Part shown: in pieces, positions 1 through 8,245 of the stretch
How positions within the stretch are numbered: the stretch's first letter is position 1
Layout: each line of letters begins with the position of its first letter
The notes under the pieces: generated by a model
What the model was told of the DNA's origin: nothing
Database searches by the model: none
Seen by the model: the letters and a program-made list of their open reading frames with translations, nothing else
Translations under genes and position numbers: made by a program
From: JAQUTK01 sp963677415
GTDB lineage: Bacteria; Bacteroidota; Bacteroidia; Bacteroidales; JAQUTK01
Direction: 5' to 3'
Assembly: GCA_963677415.2 (NCBI GenBank)
Contig: CAXXFJ010000013.1
Location: 62,001 to 126,000, forward strand
DNA: 64,000 bases

Positions 1-813
1 GACTATGGTGTATACAACTATTCGTTCCTGGGGGCAACTGAAAAACGTTTTCGTATGCAGGAAGGAAGTTCTGTCTCCTTTAACGGTTCGCCAATGGAAG
101 CTAATCTGGGAATAACGGCTTACTATTCTTTGAATGCATATCTGGGTGACCTGGATGACAGTTTTCTCACAGAAACATCAAGCACAACACGAGTGAATTG
201 CCTCTTGAATATCAACGGAAATCTGCAACAACCAAATATCTCTTTCGGAGTGGAGCTTCCCAATGCAGATCAAGATGTGCAGCGTAGAGTTCAAAATATC
301 ATTAGCAGTGAAGATATGATGAATCGGCAGATGCTATATCTACTGGTATTCAATAAGTTTTACACCCCCAACTATCTGAGTGCCACTCAAAAGAGCAGCG
401 AACTAGTCAGCGGTGCATCTTCCACCATTTCCGGATTACTCAACACAGCTCTGTCAGGAGTACTCGCTAATAACTGGAATGTGGGTGCAAATTTACGTAC
501 ATCAGACATGAACTTTACAGATGTTGATATGCAATTAGCCCTTTCCAGCCAACTTCTCAACAATCGGCTTCTTTTCAATGGTAACTTTGGCTATCGCGAC
601 AATGTGCTCAACAACTCTTCTTTCGTGGGAGACTTTGACTTTGAATATAAATTGACCCGTTCAGGCAACTTCCGACTAAAAGCTTACAACAAAGCCAATG
701 AAAAGTATTATCTGAAAAGCGGACAGAATACGCAAGGACTTGGTATCGTATATAAAAGAGATTTCAAATCCTGGCTTGACTTTTTACGTTTCCTGAAGAA
801 AAAAGAAAAGTGA
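1..813 (+). CDS. TamB-like translocation/assembly module protein, C-terminal part (5' truncated)
   Basis: The reading frame is open from base 1, so the gene starts before the window; the first ATG (55) is internal. The 270 residues seen match the C-terminal beta-rich TamB/DUF490 domain: a G-x-Y-x-F start, then GSSVSFNGSPMEANLGITAYY, the hallmark of the segment that ends these very large inner-membrane-anchored periplasmic proteins. The family helps move lipids and/or outer-membrane proteins to the outer membrane. The protein ends in a basic tail (RFLKKKEK). The next gene, an antiporter, begins 33 bp later on the same strand, so they may be co-transcribed. The family call is by motif memory; the N-terminal anchor and full length cannot be seen here. 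Confidence 0.82.
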   Translation, partial: DYGVYNYSFLGATEKRFRMQEGSSVSFNGSPMEANLGITAYYSLNAYLGDLDDSFLTETSSTTRVNCLLNINGNLQQPNISFGVELPNADQDVQRRVQNIISSEDMMNRQMLYLLVFNKFYTPNYLSATQKSSELVSGASSTISGLLNTALSGVLANNWNVGANLRTSDMNFTDVDMQLALSSQLLNNRLLFNGNFGYRDNVLNNSSFVGDFDFEYKLTRSGNFRLKAYNKANEKYYLKSGQNTQGLGIVYKRDFKSWLDFLRFLKKKEK

Positions 814-846
814 GAAAACCCATTTCTATCATACAAACAAGACTCA

Positions 847-2145
847 ATGGAAAATAGACGGATTGAAAGTAAAAGGAGCGAATTTTTAGCGCTCAGTCCG
901 CTTTTGTTTTTCTTGTGTCTCTATTTGGGAACATCTATCATCGCGCAAGACTTTTACAAAGTTCCCCTTACAGTAGCTTTCATGTTTTCATCCATCTATG
1001 CTATCCTTATCACGAAGGGAGTCAGTATGGAAAAGCGGATTTCTATCTTCTCCAAAGGCGCTGCCAACAGTAATATCCTACTGATGATCTGGATCTTTTT
1101 TCTTGCCGGTGCTTTTGCCTATTCGGCCAAAGAGATGGGGTCCATTGATGCAACTGTAAATCTGGCAATGCTATTATTACCGGGCAAACTACTCATGGCA
1201 GGAATGTTTCTCGCAGCCTGCTTCATCTCACTATCCATTGGAACATCGGTTGGCACCATCGTTGCTCTGACTCCTGTAGCAGTCGGTATTGCAGATAAAG
1301 CAGAAATCTTTTTACCATTCATGGTAGCCATCGTAGTAGGAGGAGCCTTTTTCGGCGACAACCTTTCTTTTATCTCAGATACAACAATTGCTGCTACCCG
1401 AACACAAGAATGTACGATGAAAGATAAATTCAAAGTGAATAGCATGATCATTCTTCCTGCTGCTATAATTGCCCTTATTATTTATCTCTTTCAGGGGCTT
1501 TCTATTGATGTGGTTCAAGAGCAACAGACCATAGAATGGGTCAAAGTTGTACCTTACCTGATTGTATTAATAACTGCCTTGATCGGAATCAATGTGATGA
1601 TCGTGCTGGCTTTGGGCATTGTCAGTACCGGAATCATCGGTATGCTAACCGGCAGCTTCAGCTTTTTCGGGTGGTTTGGATCAATGGGAAGCGGGATCCT
1701 TCAGATGAGCGAACTGATCATCATCACTCTTATGGCTGGAGGCATGCTGGAGATGGTGCGCTACAATGGAGGCATCGATTATATTATAAGCAAACTGACC
1801 CGGCATATCCGCTCTAAGCGTGGAGCCGAACTGACTATTGCTTCGCTGGTGAGCATCGCCAACCTCTGCACAGCCAACAATACCATTGCAATTATTACGA
1901 CCGGCTCGCTTGCCAAAGATATATCAAAAAAATATGGAGTCGATAGTCGTAAGTCCGCAAGCATTCTGGATACCTTCTCTTGCTTCATTCAGGGAATCAT
2001 CCCCTATGGAGCACAAGTACTCATGGCTTCCGGATTAGCAGCCATCTCCCCTATCTCAATTATCAGTTATCTGTACTACCCTTTTCTGATGGGTATCTGC
2101 GCAGTACTGGCCATCCTGTTCCGGTTTCCGAAGAAATATTCCTGA
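847..2145 (+). CDS. NhaC-type Na+/H+ antiporter family membrane protein
   Basis: A 432-aa polytopic inner-membrane protein with about 11-12 hydrophobic segments starting near residue 15. Conserved blocks typical of the NhaC/ArsB ion-transporter superfamily are visible: GGAFFGDNLSFISDTTIAA (about residues 158-176) and, near residue 340, a second half with ANNTIAIITTG. The FGDN/ISDTT block is characteristic of NhaC proteins that exchange Na+ for H+ (some relatives carry organic acids or amino acids, so the substrate is inferred). The start ATG is 33 bp after the TamB-like stop, suggesting read-through from that gene. The 432-aa length is normal for the family. In a Na+-cycling Bacteroides it would act beside the Nqr pump found further along. 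Confidence 0.85.
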   Translation: MENRRIESKRSEFLALSPLLFFLCLYLGTSIIAQDFYKVPLTVAFMFSSIYAILITKGVSMEKRISIFSKGAANSNILLMIWIFFLAGAFAYSAKEMGSIDATVNLAMLLLPGKLLMAGMFLAACFISLSIGTSVGTIVALTPVAVGIADKAEIFLPFMVAIVVGGAFFGDNLSFISDTTIAATRTQECTMKDKFKVNSMIILPAAIIALIIYLFQGLSIDVVQEQQTIEWVKVVPYLIVLITALIGINVMIVLALGIVSTGIIGMLTGSFSFFGWFGSMGSGILQMSELIIITLMAGGMLEMVRYNGGIDYIISKLTRHIRSKRGAELTIASLVSIANLCTANNTIAIITTGSLAKDISKKYGVDSRKSASILDTFSCFIQGIIPYGAQVLMASGLAAISPISIISYLYYPFLMGICAVLAILFRFPKKYS

Positions 2146-2186
2146 AGCAAGATAGCCAGTTGCACGCCTGGAAAGGTATAATAGTT

Positions 2187-2801
2187 CTATAAATTATCTT
2201 CATCCGGGATCCTCGCGGAGTCCACTTTCAACAATCGGTTGCGGAGCTTTTCCATTTCACTTTTGCGTATCCGCAAACTCATCTCACAATCATTATCGAA
2301 GGATTGGGAGACAACGGTCGGATTCTCTTCCTTGACAATCCGCATGACCTGATTGAGATACGGATATTCAAACACGACACGCACCTCCTCTTCCACCAAT
2401 TTTTCAATAACCACACCACGGGCAATAGCCTCATGTGCCGCCTCTTTATACGCAACCACCAGACCACCGGTGCCCAACTTGATACCCCCGAAATAGCGAA
2501 TCACGACAATCAATACATTCGTCAGTTCGTGCGAGTTGATGGCTCCAAGTATCGGTCTGCCGGCAGTGCCCGACGGCTCTCCATTGTCATTGGCACGAAA
2601 CTCCTTCCGTTCATGACCAAGCATATATGCATAGCACACATGACGCGCGTCATAATACTTCTTTGCATACTGTGCCACAAGTTCTTTCACCTCTTCTGCC
2701 GTTTCAACCGGCATCGCAAAAGCCAGAAACTTGCTCCTTTTCTCTGTGTATACAGCCTCACTGATTTCTTGCAGCGTCTTGTATGTATCATCCAGCTCCA
2801 T
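2187..2801 (-). CDS. yigZ: YigZ/IMPACT (UPF0029) family protein
   Basis: A 204-aa protein of the YigZ/IMPACT family: an N-terminal IMPACT fold and a C-terminal ferredoxin-like domain (DUF1949). Signature segments are ARHVCYAYMLG, NDNGEPSGTAGRPIL and IRYFGGIKLGTGGLVVAYKEA, the UPF0029 pattern. Bacterial members are soluble proteins of uncertain function; eukaryotic IMPACT regulates the kinase GCN2. I place the start at 2801 (MELDDTYK) and not at the longer 2834 ATG, because a TAnnTTTG promoter element lies at 2806-2813 and the extra residues sit inside the upstream terminator hairpin. The mRNA would then have almost no leader. The stop is 41 bp past the convergent NhaC gene. Confidence 0.9.
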   Translation of the reverse strand: MELDDTYKTLQEISEAVYTEKRSKFLAFAMPVETAEEVKELVAQYAKKYYDARHVCYAYMLGHERKEFRANDNGEPSGTAGRPILGAINSHELTNVLIVVIRYFGGIKLGTGGLVVAYKEAAHEAIARGVVIEKLVEEEVRVVFEYPYLNQVMRIVKEENPTVVSQSFDNDCEMSLRIRKSEMEKLRNRLLKVDSARIPDEDNL

Positions 2802-2805
2802 GATG

Positions 2806-2835
2806 CAAAAATACAAAAAAAACGCAGGTCCCAAA
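2806..2835 (-). promoter_or_regulatory. Predicted yigZ promoter overlapping an upstream terminator
   Basis: On the minus strand TTTG is followed by 18 nt and then TATTTTTG, close to the Bacteroides sigma-ABfr consensus. The -7 box ends only 4 nt before the yigZ ATG, so the transcript would be leaderless or nearly so. The -33 box lies inside the loop of the DUF1015 terminator hairpin. Confidence 0.5.
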
Positions 2836-2846
2836 GAAACCTGCGT
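2813..2846 (-). terminator. Intrinsic terminator after the DUF1015 gene
   Basis: Inverted repeat ACGCAGGT / ACCTGCGT (2822-2829 and 2839-2846) with a 9-nt loop. On the minus strand it is followed by eight consecutive T residues. It ends the serine cluster transcript 25 bp after the DUF1015 stop. Confidence 0.85.
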
Positions 2847-2870
2847 CTAAGTTAAGCCTTTCTGCTTATT

Positions 2871-4118
2871 TTATACCAATTTATGAATGACAAGTCCGGA
2901 ACGAAGTTTCGGTTCGAACCAAGTAGTCTTTGGAGGCATGATATTTCCTGAATCGGCAATATTCATCAGCTGGGTCATAGAAACAGGATAAAGTGCAAGA
3001 GCCACTTTCATCTCGCCACTATCCACCCTTTTTGACAGTTCGCCTAGTCCGCGAATACCACCTACAAAGTCAATCCGTTTGTCAGAGCGCAGGTCTTTGA
3101 TACCAAGGATCTCATCCAGAATCAGATTAGAAGAGATAGTCACATCCAACACTCCGATTGGGTCGTTGTCATCGTATGTGCCCTCCTTTGCTGTCAGACT
3201 ATACCATTCGCCTTCCAGATAGAGAGCAAAGTTGTGCAAAGCTACCGGTTTGTATATCTCCGTTCCTTTCTTCTCTACCACGAAGTTCTTCTTCAGCGCT
3301 TCGATAAGTTGGGACACCGTTAATCCGTTGAGATCTTTCACCACACGGTTGTAATCGATGATAGTCAGCTGAGAAGCCGGGAAACAAACAGCCATAAAGA
3401 AGTTGTATTCCTCATTGCCTGTATGATTCGGATTCTGACTAGCCTTCTCTGCACCTACCAGAGCAGCTGCTGCAGAGCGGTGATGCCCATCGGCGATGTA
3501 CATGGCAGGCATTGCAGCGAATAGTTCGGTAATGCGGGCTATATCTTCTTTTCCTGTTATCATCCAAAACTGATGACCAAAGCCATCACCCGGAGCTATG
3601 AACTCATATTCCGGTTTGCCGGCAGTATATGACGATACTATTTTATTGATCTCTTGATTATCAGGATACGCAAAGAATACCGGTTCGATGTTCGCATTAT
3701 TGACACGCACATGTTTCATCCGGTCTTCCTCTTTATCACGACGGGTCAATTCATGTTTCTTGATGACACCTTTCAGATAATCATCCACAGAAGCACATAC
3801 AACGAGACCATATTGCGTCTTTCCATTCATCGTTTGCGCATACACATAATAGTGTTCTTCTTTGTCTTGCAACAGCCAGCCCTTTTGTTGAAACTTATTA
3901 AAGTTCTCAACAGCTTTCAAGTAGACTAATTCGTCATGTTCGTCGGTACCAACAGGGAAATCTATTTCCGGTTTGATGATGTGATACAATGATTTCTCAT
4001 TTCCCATTGCTTCCGCACGGGCTTCCTCCGAACTTAATACGTCGTAAGGCCTTGATTCGACCTCTTCCACCAATCCTTTGAGCGGACGGATTCCTTTGAA
4101 CGGTTTAATTCTTGCCAT
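2871..4118 (-). CDS. DUF1015 family protein of the serine-biosynthesis cluster
   Basis: A 415-aa soluble protein of the DUF1015 family (a SerB-cluster protein in many anaerobes). Seen: the start MARIKPFKGIRP, and the conserved YIADGHHRSAAA motif with paired His residues (about residue 208), which gives the family a putative kinase or nucleotide-binding role; relatives have been linked to serine kinase activity, but the reaction here is not shown. I chose the ATG at 4118 over 4157, since MARIKPF is the family's usual N-terminus and the longer form overlaps nothing conserved. It lies 79 bp downstream of serA, with a hairpin in the gap, so its expression is probably partly uncoupled from serCA. 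Confidence 0.85.
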   Translation of the reverse strand: MARIKPFKGIRPLKGLVEEVESRPYDVLSSEEARAEAMGNEKSLYHIIKPEIDFPVGTDEHDELVYLKAVENFNKFQQKGWLLQDKEEHYYVYAQTMNGKTQYGLVVCASVDDYLKGVIKKHELTRRDKEEDRMKHVRVNNANIEPVFFAYPDNQEINKIVSSYTAGKPEYEFIAPGDGFGHQFWMITGKEDIARITELFAAMPAMYIADGHHRSAAAALVGAEKASQNPNHTGNEEYNFFMAVCFPASQLTIIDYNRVVKDLNGLTVSQLIEALKKNFVVEKKGTEIYKPVALHNFALYLEGEWYSLTAKEGTYDDNDPIGVLDVTISSNLILDEILGIKDLRSDKRIDFVGGIRGLGELSKRVDSGEMKVALALYPVSMTQLMNIADSGNIMPPKTTWFEPKLRSGLVIHKLV

Positions 4119-4142
4119 ATTTTCTGTTATAGATTGTAAAAC

Positions 4143-4181
4143 AGACAGTGCGGACAAGCATTATGATTATCCGCACTGTCT
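4143..4181 (-). terminator. Hairpin between serA and the DUF1015 gene
   Basis: Perfect 12-bp arms AGACAGTGCGGA / TCCGCACTGTCT with a 15-nt loop, followed on the minus strand by a weak T-tract (GTTTTA). It probably attenuates or processes the serCA-DUF1015 transcript. Confidence 0.65.
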
Positions 4182-4197
4182 AATATTACATAGTCAA

Positions 4198-5115
4198 TTA
4201 GTTATTTACTTTGAATCGGGTATTGCCATTCACGATAAAATCAACAATCTGTTCGGCAGCTGCCAACCCCGCATTAATGTTTGCTTCAGAGGTCTGAGCA
4301 CCCATCTTCTTAGGAGTGGCGAAATAGCGTCCTTCCAGAGCAGCAAAAGCCTCCTTCATGGAAGGCTCGATATCTGTCACATACTTAAAGTCTGCGCGGT
4401 CTTTCATCAACTGAACCATTTGCTCTTCATCAATGACTTCCTTACGTGCAGTATTAACTAATAGCGCGTTCTTAGGCATCTTGTTGAGAAGTTCATAATT
4501 GATAGACTTCTTTGTTTCAGCAGTTGCAGGGATATGAAGTGAAATCACCTGGCAAGTTGCATACAGTTCTTCGGCAGACTTCACCGGAGTGACACCTGCT
4601 GCAGCGATTGCTTCTGCCGGACAATACGCATCAAATGCATATACCTCCATGCCAAATCCCTTAGCTACGCGGGCCACATTGCGACCTACATTACCAAAAG
4701 CGTGAATACCCAGCTTCTTTCCCATCAACTCTGCACCGGAAGTACCGTTAAAGAAGTTGCGAAAAGCATACACCATCATACCAAATGCCAGTTCGGCAAC
4801 AGCATTAGAGTTTTGTCCCGGAGTATTCATCACACACACATTATTCTTTGTAGCAGCATCCAGGTCGATATTGTCAAACCCGGCACCGGCACGCACCACA
4901 ATCTTCAGCTGTTTGGCAGCTTCGATCACTTCTGCATCAATGATATCACTGCGCACGATTATCGCGTCAGCATCAGCAACTGCATCCAGCAATTGCTTCT
5001 TTTCTGTATATTTCTCCAACAAAGCCAATGTAAAGCCAGCCTTCTCAACGGTACTGCGAATACCATCGACTGCTACTTTAGCAAAAGGTTTATCGGTTGC
5101 TACTAATACTTTCAT
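4198..5115 (-). CDS. serA: D-3-phosphoglycerate dehydrogenase
   Basis: A 305-aa member of the D-2-hydroxyacid dehydrogenase family that oxidises 3-phosphoglycerate to 3-phosphohydroxypyruvate, the first step of serine synthesis. Residues about 95-275 form the NAD-binding Rossmann domain. The usual GxGxxG reads AFGNVG here, with Ala for the first Gly. The Arg of NTARKEVI and the following Glu are present, but the catalytic His of the usual TPHIG loop is replaced by Lys (TPKKMG). That fits the short ACT-less class of this enzyme described from Entamoeba and Bacteroidetes, where Lys takes this role. There is no ACT or intervening regulatory domain, so allosteric inhibition by serine is not expected. 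The start at 5115 (MKVLVATDKP) lies 22 bp after serC; the 5154 ATG would overlap serC. Confidence 0.93.
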   Translation of the reverse strand: MKVLVATDKPFAKVAVDGIRSTVEKAGFTLALLEKYTEKKQLLDAVADADAIIVRSDIIDAEVIEAAKQLKIVVRAGAGFDNIDLDAATKNNVCVMNTPGQNSNAVAELAFGMMVYAFRNFFNGTSGAELMGKKLGIHAFGNVGRNVARVAKGFGMEVYAFDAYCPAEAIAAAGVTPVKSAEELYATCQVISLHIPATAETKKSINYELLNKMPKNALLVNTARKEVIDEEQMVQLMKDRADFKYVTDIEPSMKEAFAALEGRYFATPKKMGAQTSEANINAGLAAAEQIVDFIVNGNTRFKVNN

Positions 5116-5137
5116 TTCGTATGAATTAGATTCCCGA

Positions 5138-6205
5138 TTAATATTTCTGTTCAAATTCTCTCATGCACTCTACCAAAGCCTGAACGCTTTCAATAGGAAG
5201 AGCATTGTAGCAAGAAGCACGGAATCCACCTACAGAACGATGTCCTTTGAGGCCTACCATACCTTTGCTGGAAGCAAATGCCTGGAATTCAGATTCCAGT
5301 GTCTGATATTCTTCATTCATCACAAAGCAGATATTCATGAGTGAGCGATCTTCAACAGCTGCAGTTCCCTTAAATAACTTGTTGCGTTCAATCTCACCAT
5401 AAAGCAAGTCAGCTTTTGCCTTGTTTCTTTTTTGCATTTCCTTCAATCCACCCAGCGATTTCAACCAACGCAAAGTTTCGCAAGCGGTGAAAACGGGCAA
5501 TACAGGAGGTGTGTTAAACATGGAACCATCTTTGATGTGAGTGCGGTAATCCAACATCGTTGGAATAGCACGGGATACTTTACCAAGCAGTTCGTCTTTG
5601 ACAATAACAAAGGTAACACCAGCAGGAGCCAGATTCTTCTGAGCACCACCATATATCATCGCATATTTAGACACGTCGATCGGACGAGAGAAAATATCTG
5701 ACGACATGTCGGCGATCAATGGAACCGGAGAGTCTATGTCAGTATGGATTTCTGTTCCAAAGATTGTATTGTTGGTTGTAATATGAAAATAATCCGCATC
5801 AGTCGGGATTGAATAATCTTTAGGAATATAATTATAGTTTGCAGCTTTGGATGAAGCAACTTCTACAACTTCGCCAAACAATTTTGCTTCTTTCAAAGCT
5901 TTGCTTGCCCAGGTACCTGTATTTAAATAAGCAGCTTTCTTTTCAAGGAAGTTAAAGGGAACCATACAAAACTGCAGACTCGCACCTCCGCCTAAGAATA
6001 GTACCGAGTAACCAGCTGGTATCTCTAATAATTCCTTAAACAATTCAACGGCTTCGTTCATTACCGGCTCAAAGTCCTTCGATCGGTGACTGATTTCCAT
6101 GATGGACAAACCCGAACCATTAAAATCAATTACAGCCTTTGCTGTGTTCTCGATTGCAATCTGAGGCAAAATAGATGGCCCCGCGTTAAAATTATGTTTC
6201 TTCAT
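5138..6205 (-). CDS. serC: Phosphoserine aminotransferase
   Basis: A 355-aa PLP enzyme (fold type I, class V). It converts 3-phosphohydroxypyruvate and glutamate to O-phosphoserine and 2-oxoglutarate, the second step of serine synthesis, and also serves PLP synthesis. Hallmarks: HNFNAGPSILP at the N-terminus, SHRSKDF, LFLGGGASLQF, and the PLP-binding Lys in YGGAQKNLAPAGV (about residue 190). The length is normal. It heads the serC-serA-DUF1015 cluster. A TAACTTTG promoter element lies about 46 bp upstream. Confidence 0.97.
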   Translation of the reverse strand: MKKHNFNAGPSILPQIAIENTAKAVIDFNGSGLSIMEISHRSKDFEPVMNEAVELFKELLEIPAGYSVLFLGGGASLQFCMVPFNFLEKKAAYLNTGTWASKALKEAKLFGEVVEVASSKAANYNYIPKDYSIPTDADYFHITTNNTIFGTEIHTDIDSPVPLIADMSSDIFSRPIDVSKYAMIYGGAQKNLAPAGVTFVIVKDELLGKVSRAIPTMLDYRTHIKDGSMFNTPPVLPVFTACETLRWLKSLGGLKEMQKRNKAKADLLYGEIERNKLFKGTAAVEDRSLMNICFVMNEEYQTLESEFQAFASSKGMVGLKGHRSVGGFRASCYNALPIESVQALVECMREFEQKY

Positions 6206-6251
6206 TTGAAAAAAAATATGTTGATAAATACTCGTGAAATCAATCAGGCCA

Positions 6252-6259
6252 CAAAGTTA
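6252..6259 (-). promoter_or_regulatory. Predicted serC promoter -7 element
   Basis: TAACTTTG on the minus strand matches the Bacteroides TAnnTTTG box 46 bp before the serC start. No clear TTTG -33 box is seen at the usual spacing. Confidence 0.55.
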
Positions 6260-6352
6260 CACTTTTTTCTTTCGGCTGTTCTTTTTCATTGTAGAATTTT
6301 CAGAAATATGTAACTTTTGGGATAATCCGCTTTCTTAATGATTTGTTTCACC

Positions 6353-6360
6353 TATCTTTG
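6353..6360 (+). promoter_or_regulatory. Predicted promoter -7 element of the PL11/CE12 pair
   Basis: TATCTTTG fits the TAnnTTTG consensus 26 bp before the PL11 start; a TTTC 18 nt upstream could be a weak -33 box. Confidence 0.6.
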
Positions 6361-6386
6361 CTATCGAACTGATTAAATCTGAAAAC

Positions 6387-8234
6387 ATGAACAGACTTTT
6401 TTTATTAGCATGTCTTTTCGGTGCAACATGTACATATGCGCAACCTCACTACAACTTTTCCAAGTTAAAAAGGGAAAAATTAGACCGTGGAGTGATCGCT
6501 GTTCGGCAAGACGCTGACACAGTATGTGTCTCCTGGCGTTATCTTTCTTCTGATTCAAAAAAGAGTGCATTCAATCTCTATCGTAACGGAGTCTTGGTCA
6601 ACAGTGCTCCACTGAATGAGTCAACCTTCTTTAAAGATGCTGTCACTTCGACAGAAGCTATTACCTATACAGTGAAACCTGTAATCAAAGGAGTGGAAGA
6701 TGCGACAAAATCCTCACAATGGACTCTGCCCGCTCTTGCTTCTCCGGGATATCTGAGTATCCCATTGGATATTCCAGAAGGGGGAACTACTCCCCTATCC
6801 GAACCCTACAAATATACGGCCAATGATGCCAGTATTGGTGATGTGGATGGCGATGGCCGCTACGAGATTATCCTGAAGTGGGAACCAACCAATGCCAGGG
6901 ACAATTCACAAAATGGGTATACCGGAGCAACACTCTATGACTGCTATCGCTTGACGGGAGAGAAGTTGTGGCGTATCAATATAGGTCGAAATATCCGTGC
7001 AGGGGCACATTACGAACAGTTTGTTGTCTTTGATCTTGATGGTGACAACAAGGCTGAAGTAGTCATGCGTACGGCTGATGGCACGATTGACGGCAAAGGA
7101 AATATCATTGGTGATGCCAGTGTGGATAACAGAGAGGAAACAGGACGTATTCTCTCCGGTAAGGAATATCTGACTGTCTTTAACGGCTTGACGGGTGAGG
7201 CAATGCAATCTACCGATTATATTCCACAACGGGGTGAGGTGAGTGAATGGGGTGACAAGGTGGCCAACCGTTCAGATCGTTTTCTCTCCTGCGTAGCATA
7301 TCTGGATGGAAAGCAACCGAGCGTGGTGATGTGCCGCGGCTATTACACACGTACCGTGCTTGCTGCCTGGGATTGGCGCGATGGAAAATTATCACCGCGT
7401 TGGGTCTTTGACTCCAATGAAGATGGTAACGGGAAGTATGCCGGACAAGGCAATCATAATCTTTCTGTCGGAGATGTAGACGGAGATGGATGTGATGAGA
7501 TTGTTTATGGAGCTTGTACGATTGACAACACTGGAAAGGGACTTTACACCACCGGTATGGGGCATGGTGATGCCATGCATCTGACAGCCTTCTTTCCGGG
7601 TAAGAAGCTTCAACTATGGAAAAGTTATGAGGATAGTGGAGACGGTTCGGCATTGACAGATGCCAAAACAGGAAAGATGTTCTTTCAGATAAAGAGTCCC
7701 ATAGATGTAGGACGTGCAATGGCTGCCGACATTGACCCGACGAATAAAGGTTTGGAGATGTGGTCTTCAGCTTCGGGAGGAATACGTACAATTAAAGGAG
7801 ATGTATTAAATGCAAGGCCCAACCGCCTTCCTACCAATATGGCGGTATGGTGGGATGGCGATCTGCTTCGGGAGATGCTTGACCGAACTACCATTTCCAA
7901 ATATGACTGGACCACAGGTTCTTGTATCCCTATACTGGAAGCAGAAGGATGTTCTTCCAATAATGGTACAAAGGCCAATCCGTGTCTGGCGTGCGATATC
8001 ATCGGCGACTGGCGTGAAGAAGTGCTTTGGCGTACCAGAGATAACAGCGAACTGAGATTGTATGTATCAACTATTGCTACTCCTTACCGCTTTCATACAT
8101 TTCTGGAAGATCCGGTTTACCGTATCAGTATCGCCAATCAGAATGTAGCATATAACCAGCCAACACAGGTCGGATTCTATTTTGGAACAGATCTGAAAGG
8201 AACGTTCAGAGGAAGTAAAATCAAAAACAAATAA
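6387..8234 (+). CDS. Secreted rhamnogalacturonan lyase, family PL11
   Basis: A 615-aa secreted enzyme that cleaves the alternating Rha-GalA backbone of pectic rhamnogalacturonan I by beta-elimination. Residues 1-19 form a signal peptide (LFLLACLFGATCTYA). Next comes the N-terminal beta domain (ERGVIAV-type RGVIAVR, WRYLSSD, FNLYRNG), then the eight-bladed propeller with repeated Asp-rich loops such as GDVDGDGRYEIILKW, DLDGDNKAEVV and GDVDGDGCDEIVYGA, which bind Ca2+ in PL11. The end has the family features CLACDIIGDWREEVLWRT and YRFHTFLEDPVYR. It is full length. The acetylesterase gene starts 11 bp later, so the two form an operon that would deacetylate and cut the same polymer. No SusC/D pair is seen in the window. 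Confidence 0.93.
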   Translation: MNRLFLLACLFGATCTYAQPHYNFSKLKREKLDRGVIAVRQDADTVCVSWRYLSSDSKKSAFNLYRNGVLVNSAPLNESTFFKDAVTSTEAITYTVKPVIKGVEDATKSSQWTLPALASPGYLSIPLDIPEGGTTPLSEPYKYTANDASIGDVDGDGRYEIILKWEPTNARDNSQNGYTGATLYDCYRLTGEKLWRINIGRNIRAGAHYEQFVVFDLDGDNKAEVVMRTADGTIDGKGNIIGDASVDNREETGRILSGKEYLTVFNGLTGEAMQSTDYIPQRGEVSEWGDKVANRSDRFLSCVAYLDGKQPSVVMCRGYYTRTVLAAWDWRDGKLSPRWVFDSNEDGNGKYAGQGNHNLSVGDVDGDGCDEIVYGACTIDNTGKGLYTTGMGHGDAMHLTAFFPGKKLQLWKSYEDSGDGSALTDAKTGKMFFQIKSPIDVGRAMAADIDPTNKGLEMWSSASGGIRTIKGDVLNARPNRLPTNMAVWWDGDLLREMLDRTTISKYDWTTGSCIPILEAEGCSSNNGTKANPCLACDIIGDWREEVLWRTRDNSELRLYVSTIATPYRFHTFLEDPVYRISIANQNVAYNQPTQVGFYFGTDLKGTFRGSKIKNK

Positions 8235-8245
8235 AACAGAAGACC

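Noticed and set aside
7210..7791. 193-aa open frame antisense to the PL11 gene
   Set aside because: Shadow of a well-supported enzyme; the amino-acid make-up (His/Arg/Ser/Leu-rich) is not protein-like.
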